Positions 8,858-16,256 of a stretch of DNA of 64,000 nt are shown here, one piece after another; the stretch's first letter is position 1, and each line of letters opens with the position of its first letter. Source of the DNA: Achromobacter spanius (GTDB lineage Bacteria > Pseudomonadota > Gammaproteobacteria > Burkholderiales > Burkholderiaceae_B); NCBI RefSeq assembly GCF_003994415.1, contig NZ_CP034689.1, positions 2,666,001 to 2,730,000 on the forward strand. Direction: 5' to 3'. Made by a program: the position numbers and the translations under genes. A model generated the notes under the pieces. That model did not search any database. It saw only the letters and a program-made list of their open reading frames with translations, and was not told where the DNA came from.

Positions 8858-10924
8858 TTACGTGCCGCTCATGCCGCTGTGGCGCAGCAGGGCGTCGATG
8901 CGGGGGGGGCGGCCGCGGAAGGCGGCGAAGGAATCGGCGGCGGGGCGCGAGCCGCCTACGGCCAGGACTTCGCGACGGAAGCGGGCGCCGGTTTCGGGGT
9001 CCAGCGTGCCCAGCGCGTTACCGGGCTGCTTGGCCGCGGCTTCCTCGAAGGCCTCGTAGGCATCCGCCGACAGCACTTCGGCCCACTTGTAGCTGTAGTA
9101 ACCCGCGCCGTAACCGCCCGCGAACAGATGCGAGAACGCGTGCGGCAGGCGGTGCCACGACGGCGGGAACAGCACCGCCACTTCCTGACGAACTTCCTGC
9201 AGCAGCGCCAGCACTTCCGAAATGGATGCACCCTTGGCGCGGTCGTGCATCAGCATGTCGAACAGCGCGAATTCAATCTGGCGCACGGCCTGCATGCCGC
9301 TTTGGTAATTGCGCGCCGCGACCAGCCGGTCGTACAGCGCGCGCGGCAGCGGTTCGCCCGTGTCCACATGCGCCGACAGCTTTTGCACCACTGCCCATTC
9401 CCAGCAGAAATTCTCCATGAACTGCGAGGGCAGTTCGATGGCGTCCCACTCCACGCTGGCAAATGCCGCCGCGCCGGGTTCGTCCACTTCCGACAACAGC
9501 GCGTGCAGCGCATGGCCGGTTTCGTGGAACAGGGTGATGACGTCGTCGTGCGTAAGTACGGCGGCGCGGTCGCCGTTGGGGCGCGAGAAGTTGCAGGTCA
9601 GGTAGACCACGGGCGTTTGCACCTGCCCCGCCACCACGCGGCGAGCGCGTTCGCTATCCACCCAGGCCCCGCTTTGCTTGCCGGAACGGGCATACAGGTC
9701 CAGGTACAGATAACCGATCAAGCCGCCGTCCGGGCGTTCCACGCGCACGCCGCGTGCGTCGCTGTGCCAGGTGGAGACGGGCGTTTCGGTCAGGCGCACG
9801 TCGAACAGTTTTTCAATGACGTCGAACAGGCCGGCCAGCACGCGGGGTTCGGTGAAGTACTGCTTCACTTCATCTTCGGAATAGGCATAGCGCGATTCGC
9901 GCAGGCGTTCAGACGCAAAGGCCACGTCCCAGGGTTGCAGCTCGTCCAAACCCAATTCGCCGGTGGCGTAGGCCTTGAGTTCGGCCAGGTCACGCTGCGC
10001 AAACGGCTTGGCGCGCGCGGCCAGATCGCGCAGGAATTCCGTGACTTCGCGGGCGTCGCGCGCCATGCGGGTTTGCAGGCGCAGCGATGCGTAGGTGCCC
10101 AGGCCCAGCAAGCCGGATTCCTCGGCGCGCAGGGACAGCAGTTCTTCGATCAGCGGAGAATTGTCGAACTTGGCTTCGCCTTGTTCGGAGGCAACGGTGC
10201 CATAGCCCCGGTACAGCGCTTCGCGCAACGCGCGGTCTTGCGCGTACTGCATCACGGGCAGGTAGCACGGCATTTTCAGGGTCAGCTTCCAACCCGGCTT
10301 GCCGTCTTCTTCGGCGGCGGCGCGGGCGGCTGACAGGACGTCGGCGGGGATGCCGGTCAGACGCGATTCATCGTCCACCAGCAAGGACCAGGCGTCGATG
10401 GCGTCCAGCACGTTTTCGGAAAACTTCTGCGACGCCTGGGCTTCGCGGTCGGAGATCTGCGCATAGCGCTCGCGGTCGGCGCCTTGCAGTTCCACGCCGC
10501 TCAAGCGGAAGTCGCGCAGCGCCATCTCGACGATGCGGCGGCGCACGGGCGACCACGATGCAAAATCGGGGGCGGCGGCCAGGCGCTGGTATTGCCGGTA
10601 CAGGCCTTCGTGCAGCCCGACCCAGGTGGAAAATTCGGTAATGAGCGGCAGCGCGGCGTTGTAGGCTTCGCGCAGTTCCGGCGTGTTGACGACCGCGTTC
10701 AGGTGGCCAGCCACCGACCAGGCGCGCCACAGGCGTTCGGAGGCGGTATCCAGCGGTTCCACCACGGCTTCCCAGGTGGGCGCCAGTGCGGCATCAGCGG
10801 CATGGTCGACCGCCTGGCGGGCGATGCCCAGCAGTTCTTCCACGGCGGGGACGATATGCCCCGGCTTGACGGCCGCATAATCGACCAGGTCGGAGACAGG
10901 GGCAAGCAGGGGATTCTGGGTCAT
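8858..10924 (-). CDS. prlC: Oligopeptidase A (M3 family zinc metallopeptidase)
   Basis: 688-residue cytosolic oligopeptidase, very close in length to E. coli PrlC (680). The start at 10924 (MTQNPLLAP) aligns with the E. coli N-terminus; a further in-frame ATG at 10951 adds nine residues. The zinc site is HETGH at residues 467-471, with a third ligand glutamate in the downstream ELPSQFMEN segment. The usual M3 motif in this subfamily is HEFGH, so Phe to Thr is a mild variation that keeps all ligands. Other family signatures include LREAYNAALPLITEFSTWVG, ELQPWDVAF and HAFSHLFAGGYGAGYYSY. The enzyme degrades short peptides and cleaved signal peptides. Confidence 0.96.
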   Translation of the reverse strand: MTQNPLLAPVSDLVDYAAVKPGHIVPAVEELLGIARQAVDHAADAALAPTWEAVVEPLDTASERLWRAWSVAGHLNAVVNTPELREAYNAALPLITEFSTWVGLHEGLYRQYQRLAAAPDFASWSPVRRRIVEMALRDFRLSGVELQGADRERYAQISDREAQASQKFSENVLDAIDAWSLLVDDESRLTGIPADVLSAARAAAEEDGKPGWKLTLKMPCYLPVMQYAQDRALREALYRGYGTVASEQGEAKFDNSPLIEELLSLRAEESGLLGLGTYASLRLQTRMARDAREVTEFLRDLAARAKPFAQRDLAELKAYATGELGLDELQPWDVAFASERLRESRYAYSEDEVKQYFTEPRVLAGLFDVIEKLFDVRLTETPVSTWHSDARGVRVERPDGGLIGYLYLDLYARSGKQSGAWVDSERARRVVAGQVQTPVVYLTCNFSRPNGDRAAVLTHDDVITLFHETGHALHALLSEVDEPGAAAFASVEWDAIELPSQFMENFCWEWAVVQKLSAHVDTGEPLPRALYDRLVAARNYQSGMQAVRQIEFALFDMLMHDRAKGASISEVLALLQEVRQEVAVLFPPSWHRLPHAFSHLFAGGYGAGYYSYKWAEVLSADAYEAFEEAAAKQPGNALGTLDPETGARFRREVLAVGGSRPAADSFAAFRGRPPRIDALLRHSGMSGT

Positions 10925-11035
10925 GGTGTTACCGGAAAAGGCGAGAGACATAGGGAGCAGATAGGGGCGATCTGCCCAAAAGCAAGGGGAGGATTGCGTG
11001 GACCCGTGTGCGTCGCGCGTCAGCCTACGTTCATC

Positions 11036-11308
11036 GTAGGATGGGTGCAGCGCGAACGCCTATTAAAAAGAACCCCGGCAAACAACGCGCGAAACCCATC
11101 AAGCAGCGTCGGCGCCGCGCAAACGCAGCCACACGGGCTTTCGAAGGTGGCACCGTGGCACCGTGGCAGGTGCGGGCACCCTGGCTTTCGTGAATTGCAT
11201 GCGGGTGTTTTTACCAAGCCCCGCCACGGTCCTGGCGTAGCCTGATGGGTTTCGCGCGAACGGCGGCGGGGTTCTTCTACATGGTCGTGCGCGCTGCACC
11301 CATCCTAC
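11036..11308. repeat. REP-like palindromic repeat, copy C (enlarged)
   Basis: Bounded by GTAGGATGGGTGCAGCGCG and a complementary CGCGCTGCACCCATCCTAC end. The left hairpin (to about 11099) and right hairpin (from about 11243) are the same kind as in copies A/B, but the centre is enlarged to 273 bp by unrelated DNA containing a short GGCACCGT duplication. It lies in the 10952-11394 gap between prlC and the transposase, where no gene is apparent. Confidence 0.82.
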
Positions 11309-11331
11309 GATGTGATGGGTTGCGCGCGCAC

Positions 11332-12616
11332 TGTATGGACCGGGGACATGGGTGACACATGTTCGGGGACATGGGTAACACATAGGTTTTTATCCTATTG
11401 GCGTGCTCTGAGGTCGATCTGTTGGACAATTTTGTACAGGAAGACGACATCGAGCACGCCGTCTTGCGAGGAGGGTCTGACCGCGACCGGCAGACCCGCC
11501 ATTCCCTCTCCGACGAAGACGACGCGTCCGTTCACAATGATCTGCCCCTTGGTCCTGACCTTGAGCACTCGATCGCCCGGCTCGTATTCGATCGGGGGCA
11601 ACGAGGCAGGATAGCGACGAGGGCTAGGTCTATATCTCGATAGGGGCGGCATCTGCCCCAATGCCTGGTGGGGCCGGATGTGGTTGTACTGTTCACGCCA
11701 CTGATCCATGGCTTGCTGGCAGTCCAGCAGACTGCTAAACCCCCGGGCCTGGATCAACTCGCGCTTGAGCGTTCGATGCAGGCGTTCTAGCTTGCCTTGG
11801 GTTTGCGGGTGGCGAGGACGACTGTGGCTGATACGCACACCCAGCCGCATGAGCCAAACCTCCAGGCCTGTCAGCCCCAGGCCGCGCACCGATGCCCAGG
11901 ATGGGCCGTTGTCCGCGGTGATCCGTTCGGGCAATCCGTAACGGCGAAATACGGCCTTCAGGTGCTGCTGCACGGTTTTGCTGCGCTCATCGCCACAAGC
12001 CTGGATGCACAGGGCGTAGCGTGAGTGATCGTCCAATAGCGTCAGCGGATGGCACCGTCCCTGACGCGCGTCGGTCAGGGCAAAGTGCCCCTTGAAATCC
12101 ATCTGCCACAACAGGTTCGGCGCCTCATGCTCAAAGCGCTGGTTCGCCAGCCCGACGTTCGAGTCCTCGCCTTGGACCCGATAGCCATGTCGTCGCAAAA
12201 TTGCCGAGATGGTGCTGGGCGCGGGCGCCGTAGTCGGCCCAAGCAGCGCCCGCAACTTGCGAGGCCCCCAGTACGGGTAACGCTTGTGCAGGTCGATCAC
12301 CTGCGCTTCGATTTGCTCACACGTGCGCCCAGGACTATTGCCAGGCCTGCGAGACAGATCTTGCAACCCAGCCTGGCCGTTCCGCTCGTAGCGGCCCAAC
12401 CACTTGTAGGCGGTCTTGGCGCTGATATCAAAACGCCGGCAAAGCTCCCGCACATTGCTGCCCGGTTGCAGGGCAAGCTGAACGAACTCCATTCGGCAGG
12501 ACATAAGGCTTGACTCCTTCCACGGCATCGCTCGCTCCTAAAAACGACCATACCGTGATGCTAGAAGTGTTACCTATGTCCCCGAACACCCGTTACCCAT
12601 GTCCCCGGGCCATACA
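11332..12616. mobile_element. IS481-family insertion sequence, intact
   Basis: 1285-bp element. Terminal inverted repeats begin TGTATGG(A/C)CCGGGGACATGGGT and continue with a second related block TGTTCGGGGACAT(G/A)GGTAACAC inside each end. It is flanked by a perfect 7-bp direct repeat CGCGCAC (11325-11331 and 12617-12623), the target duplication. It carries one full-length transposase gene, so it may still be active. Family assignment follows the transposase; exact boundaries were chosen from the inverted repeats and the duplication together. Confidence 0.85.
11395..12528 (-). CDS. IS481-family transposase
   Basis: 377 residues, uninterrupted. The N-terminal third is a helix-turn-helix (NVRELCRRFDISAKTAYKWL then the HTH_29/32 segment with PGNSPGRTCEQIEAQV). 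The rve integrase core carries plausible catalytic residues D144 (WQMDFKGHF), D206 (ITADNGPSW) and E248 (QGKLERLHRTLKREL). The tail NHIRPHQALGQMPPLSRY is typical of IS481 transposases. It fills most of the element. A TTG or internal ATG start cannot be excluded; the ATG at 12528 was kept because the HTH begins soon after it. Confidence 0.92.
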   Translation of the reverse strand: MPWKESSLMSCRMEFVQLALQPGSNVRELCRRFDISAKTAYKWLGRYERNGQAGLQDLSRRPGNSPGRTCEQIEAQVIDLHKRYPYWGPRKLRALLGPTTAPAPSTISAILRRHGYRVQGEDSNVGLANQRFEHEAPNLLWQMDFKGHFALTDARQGRCHPLTLLDDHSRYALCIQACGDERSKTVQQHLKAVFRRYGLPERITADNGPSWASVRGLGLTGLEVWLMRLGVRISHSRPRHPQTQGKLERLHRTLKRELIQARGFSSLLDCQQAMDQWREQYNHIRPHQALGQMPPLSRYRPSPRRYPASLPPIEYEPGDRVLKVRTKGQIIVNGRVVFVGEGMAGLPVAVRPSSQDGVLDVVFLYKIVQQIDLRARQ

Positions 12617-12674
12617 CGCGCACGGCGGTGGGGTTTTTTTACACCGCCAATCGCGTTGCTCCCATCCTACCGGA

Positions 12675-13526
12675 TCAACCCGCCGCGCGTTCGGCGGCTT
12701 CTACCGTGTTGACCAGCAGCATGGCGATGGTCATCGGGCCCACACCGCCCGGTACGGGGGTGATGGCGCCGGCCACTTCCTTGGCGGATGCGAAGTCCAC
12801 GTCGCCGCACAGTTTGCCGTCTTCGCCACGGTTGATGCCCACGTCGATCACCACGGCGCCGGGCTTGATCATCGAACCGTCGATCATGCCGGGCTTGCCG
12901 GTGGCAACGACCAGGACATCCGCGCGGCGGGTTTGGGCCGCCAGGTCGCGCGTCTTGGAATTGCAGATGGTGATGGTGGCGCCCGCTTGCAACAGCAACA
13001 TGGCCATCGGCTTGCCGACGATGTTGCTGGCGCCGACGATTACGGCTTCCGCGCCGCGCAGCGTCACGCCTTCCGATTCCAGCATCTTCATCACGCCGTA
13101 GGGCGTGCAGGGGCGGAACAGCGGCTGGCCGGTCATGAGCAGGCCGGCGTTGCTGATGTGGAACCCGTCCACGTCTTTCTCGGCCGCGATGGCTTCGATG
13201 ACCTTGTGGGAATCCATGTGCTTGGGCAGCGGCAACTGCACCAGGATGCCGTGTATGGTCGGATCCTGGTTCAACACGGCGATGCGGGCCAGCAGTTCGG
13301 CCTCGGTCATCTCGGCCGGGTACTGTTCCTTGACGGAATGCAGGCCGGCTTTCTCGCAGGCGGCAACCTTGTTGCGCACGTAAACCTGGGACGCGGGGTC
13401 CGCGCCCACCAGCACCACGGCCAGGCCGGGGCGCGTGCCCTTGGCCGCCAAGGCCGCAACACGTTGGGCCACTTCTTCGCGAATGCGCAGCGACAGGGCC
13501 GCGCCATCAATAATCCTAGCGGTCAT
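12675..13526 (-). CDS. folD: Bifunctional methylenetetrahydrofolate dehydrogenase/cyclohydrolase
   Basis: 283 residues, the normal FolD length. It interconverts 5,10-methylene-, methenyl- and 10-formyl-tetrahydrofolate in the cytosol using NADP. Catalytic Tyr49 and Lys53 lie in SQVYVRNK, the folate-binding DVDGF motif is present, and the nucleotide-binding loop is VGASNIVGKPMA. The C-terminus has the PVPGGVGPMT signature. The start ATG overlaps the stop of the response-regulator gene (ATGA), so folD appears to be the last gene of a sensor kinase-regulator-folD operon. The REP-like copy D ends a few bases past its stop codon. Confidence 0.97.
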   Translation of the reverse strand: MTARIIDGAALSLRIREEVAQRVAALAAKGTRPGLAVVLVGADPASQVYVRNKVAACEKAGLHSVKEQYPAEMTEAELLARIAVLNQDPTIHGILVQLPLPKHMDSHKVIEAIAAEKDVDGFHISNAGLLMTGQPLFRPCTPYGVMKMLESEGVTLRGAEAVIVGASNIVGKPMAMLLLQAGATITICNSKTRDLAAQTRRADVLVVATGKPGMIDGSMIKPGAVVIDVGINRGEDGKLCGDVDFASAKEVAGAITPVPGGVGPMTIAMLLVNTVEAAERAAG

Positions 13527-14149
13527 GCATGTGCCTCGGGTTTGGCCAAGGCCACTTTCATCAAATCAGCAACGGTAGTCACTTCCAGTTTTTCCATGAT
13601 GTTGGCGCGGTGCGCCTCGACGGTCTTGATGCTGATGCCCAGGTCGTCGGCAATCTGCTTGTTCAAGCGGCCGGCGACAATGCGCTCCAGCACCTGTTGC
13701 TCGCGCGCGGTCAGGCGTGCCAGCATGGCTTCGTGGTCCTTCTGAGCCTGGTGCTTGCTGACCCGCTGCGTGGCCTGCTCCAGCATGCGGGCGACGATCT
13801 CGCGCAGGTCGGATTCGTTGAAGGGCTTTTCCAGAAAATCGACAGCGCCTTTCTTCATCGTGGACACCGCCATGGGCACGTCGCCGTGGCCCGTGATGAA
13901 CACGATGGGCAGGGGGGCGTTGCGGGCGATCAGTTGTTCCTGGAGTTCCAGGCCGCTCATGCCGGGCATGCGCACGTCGGCGATCAGCACGCCGACCTGG
14001 CTGGCGTCGTAGTCTTCCAGGAAGGACTCACCGCTGGCATAGGCGCGAACGCGATAGCCATTGGCTTCCAGCAGCCAGCGCAACGAATCGCGGACCGCTT
14101 CGTCGTCGTCAACTATGAATACCGTGCTCGACAGGTGGGGCGTGTTCAT
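13523..14149 (-). CDS. FixJ/NarL-type two-component response regulator
   Basis: 208 residues. The N-terminal receiver domain has the acidic pair D14-D16, phospho-acceptor D58 in LIADVRMPG, the conserved Thr in VFITGHGD and Lys in FLEKPF. The C-terminal LuxR-type helix-turn-helix (residues about 140-205) contains LTAREQQVLERIVAG, LNKQIADDLGISIKTVEAHR and MEKLEV. The VRMPGMSG and GHGDVPMAV pattern is that of the FixJ subgroup. It overlaps its kinase gene upstream and folD downstream by 4 bp each (ATGA), so kinase and regulator surely form a pair. The target genes are unknown. Confidence 0.94.
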   Translation of the reverse strand: MNTPHLSSTVFIVDDDEAVRDSLRWLLEANGYRVRAYASGESFLEDYDASQVGVLIADVRMPGMSGLELQEQLIARNAPLPIVFITGHGDVPMAVSTMKKGAVDFLEKPFNESDLREIVARMLEQATQRVSKHQAQKDHEAMLARLTAREQQVLERIVAGRLNKQIADDLGISIKTVEAHRANIMEKLEVTTVADLMKVALAKPEAHA

Positions 14150-15900
14150 GCGTGCAACTCCTCTGACTGATCATTCTGGGCCTGCGGCTGGGATGCAGCG
14201 CAGGGCAGGGTAAAGCGGAAAATAGTACCGCCGGCGGGGTTGGGGTCTGCCCACAGACGGCCGTGGTGCGATTCAATAATGGTACGGCAGATATTCAGCC
14301 CCATGCCCAGGCCCTGGGACTTGGTGCTGAAGAAGGGTTCGAACAGGCGTTCGGGCTCGGCCAGGCCATGGCCACGGTCCACCACGGCCACTTCGATGTG
14401 CTGCTCGTGCAGGATCACCGCCACCTTGAGCTCATCGACCTCGCTGTTTTCCATGGCTTCCAGCCCGTTCTTCAGCAGGTTCAACAGCACCTGTTCAATC
14501 AAGATGGGGTCGGCCAAGACGTCAGGCGCGTTGGACGGCACGAAGCTGTCGATGCGGATGCGGCGCTTGCGGGCGTCGATTTCGGCAAAGCCGATGGCGT
14601 TGTCGACAATGCGGCCAATGGCCACGCGCTGGCGGCGCGGCTCGCTGCGTTTCACGAATTCGCGGATGCGGCTGATGATCTTGCCGGCGCGTTCGGCCTG
14701 TGACGCGGCCTTTTCCAGCGCCGGCAGCAGCATGTTGGGGCTGGTGTGGCCAGCCTTGACCAGGGCGACGGCGCCCATGCTGTAGTTGGCGATGGCGGTC
14801 AGCGGCTGGTTCAGTTCGTGCGCCAGGGACGAGGCCATTTCGCCCATGGTCGTCAGGCGGCTGGTCAGCTGGATCTTTTCCTGCTGCACGCGCGACGCTT
14901 CTTCATGGCCCCGGCGCTCGGTGATGTCGCGCGCCACCTGCATGCGCACGCGGCGGCCATCGGTCCAGGCCAGCATGCGATGGTGCACTTCAAACCAGCG
15001 TTGTACAGAAGGCGCGAACACTTCCACCGATTCGTCAGTGAAGCGGCCCCGGCGCCCGGCCAGCAGTTCGTCGTGGCCGCCCGTCTGCGCGCCAAAGACG
15101 CGGCGGTAGGTGCGGTTGGCGAACAGCAGTTCCAGGCCATCGTGCGTGTCGGCCGTCACCGAGATGGCGTCGTCCAGGCCTTCCAGCACCGTCATGAAAC
15201 GCTCATGCGCGGCGGTCAAAGCTTCGCGAATGCGCTTGGGCTCGGTGATGTCGGTCATCGACGTCATCCAGCCGATCTGGTTGCCGTTGGGGTCCAACAG
15301 CGGCGACACATACATGCGCGCGGTAAAGCGCGAGCCGTCGCGCCGTTGCGCTTCCACTTCCAGACCGCTGCTGGGCGTCTTGCCCGACATCAGCACGTCC
15401 AGCGTGTGCTGGTGCTGTTCGTGGCGACCGGGCACCCAATAAGGAAAGGGCGGGCTGCGGCCGATCAGGTCAGCTTCGTTCCAGCCGATCATGCGGCAGA
15501 AGGCCGGGTTCACATAAGCGATGCGGCCTTCCATATCCAGCACGCGCATGCCGGTGGACATGGAATTTTCCATGGCGCGGCGAAAACCCGTTTCGGCGAT
15601 CAGCGCGGCTTCGGCGGTGGAGCGGAACCGCGTATAGCGCCACAGCATCAACAGGCTGATGACGATGACGCAAGACAATGCCAGCACCACCCATATCAGG
15701 CGTTGCTGGCGCATTTCCTGGTCGATCGTCACAAACATGACGCTATCGTCATGAATGCGCTGCAGCCAGAAGAACACCCCCATCACACAGAGGTATAGGA
15801 TCAGCACCATGGCGGGCGTGACCCAATACACGCCGCGGCGGCGGGTGCGGGCGTGATCGTGGAACGGCGTAGGAATATTTGACTTGGGCGCGCTGGACAT
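14146..15900 (-). CDS. Membrane PAS-domain sensor histidine kinase
   Basis: 584 residues from ATG 15900 (MSSAPKSN); the frame is open to a TTG at 15963 and another ATG at 15927, and no ribosome site decides between them. Two membrane helices (about residues 24-46 and 67-90) enclose a very short periplasmic loop. Next come a PAS/PAC unit (AMENSMSTGMRVLDMEGRI, YVNPAFCRMIGWNEADLIG) and a second PAS-like unit (about 230-345). The HisKA domain has H361 in SLAHELNQPLTAIANY, and the ATPase domain has NLLKNGLEAM, DRGHGL and GLGMGLNICRTIIESH. It resembles FixL/TodS/DctB-like kinases. No haem-binding pattern can be claimed from reading alone. Its partner is the FixJ-type regulator. Confidence 0.9.
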   Translation of the reverse strand: MSSAPKSNIPTPFHDHARTRRRGVYWVTPAMVLILYLCVMGVFFWLQRIHDDSVMFVTIDQEMRQQRLIWVVLALSCVIVISLLMLWRYTRFRSTAEAALIAETGFRRAMENSMSTGMRVLDMEGRIAYVNPAFCRMIGWNEADLIGRSPPFPYWVPGRHEQHQHTLDVLMSGKTPSSGLEVEAQRRDGSRFTARMYVSPLLDPNGNQIGWMTSMTDITEPKRIREALTAAHERFMTVLEGLDDAISVTADTHDGLELLFANRTYRRVFGAQTGGHDELLAGRRGRFTDESVEVFAPSVQRWFEVHHRMLAWTDGRRVRMQVARDITERRGHEEASRVQQEKIQLTSRLTTMGEMASSLAHELNQPLTAIANYSMGAVALVKAGHTSPNMLLPALEKAASQAERAGKIISRIREFVKRSEPRRQRVAIGRIVDNAIGFAEIDARKRRIRIDSFVPSNAPDVLADPILIEQVLLNLLKNGLEAMENSEVDELKVAVILHEQHIEVAVVDRGHGLAEPERLFEPFFSTKSQGLGMGLNICRTIIESHHGRLWADPNPAGGTIFRFTLPCAASQPQAQNDQSEELHA

Positions 15901-16023
15901 GGAATTCGGGCCGGATAGACCGCGCATTTTAGTGCGTGTTGGCCGGGAATTGCCGGGAATCAAGCCCTGCTTTTGGCGTACAGCTTAAAAAGTGCCGTCA
16001 TCGGCCATTCAGCTTGCGGTCAA

Positions 16024-16042
16024 CATTTCACATTACGAAATG
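16024..16042. promoter_or_regulatory. Dyad upstream of the aceE promoter
   Basis: CATTTC-N7-GAAATG inverted repeat, about 25 bp before the putative -35 box and within the 356-bp gap shared with the sensor kinase gene. It could bind a regulator of the PDH operon, but no known consensus is claimed. Confidence 0.3.
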
Positions 16043-16066
16043 CCGTACCGCAACATGAAATTTTCC

Positions 16067-16096
16067 TTGCGACCGGTTAATCTTCTTTCTTAGAAT
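16067..16096 (+). promoter_or_regulatory. Putative sigma-70 promoter of the PDH operon
   Basis: TTGCGA, 18-bp spacer, TAGAAT. The -10 box matches five of six consensus bases. It lies about 160 bp upstream of the aceE start and there is no competing gene between. Confidence 0.5.
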
Positions 16097-16256
16097 GCCG
16101 GCTGATAGGGAACCGACCCAAAGCAGGTCTCTAGAAAAACACCCCCCGACCCATGCCTGTCATGGCAGCCCGGATGATCCCGGCTACCATGCAGAGTCCG
16201 CAAGTTGAACGAATAAGCGGGTGTGGTCACGAACGAACCCCAACAGGAGACACACG

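Larger units (their letters stand above)
11314..12670. repeat. REP-like half unit, copy D, split by an insertion sequence
   Basis: The left fragment GATGGGTTGCGCGCGCAC (11314-11331) and the right fragment from 12624 (GGCGGTGGGG...CCCATCCTAC, ending 12670) rejoin into one hairpin of the repeat family when the IS and one target copy are removed. The right end stops only 4 bp from the folD stop codon. Confidence 0.85.

Noticed and set aside
8858..10924. Loss of the usual M3 motif (HETGH instead of HEFGH) as a sign of inactivation
   Set aside because: Both His and the Glu are kept and the third ligand segment is present; the changed residue is not a ligand.
15964..16256. Riboswitch or small RNA upstream of aceE
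   Set aside because: Only a short dyad and a sigma-70-like promoter are visible; no known riboswitch pattern.
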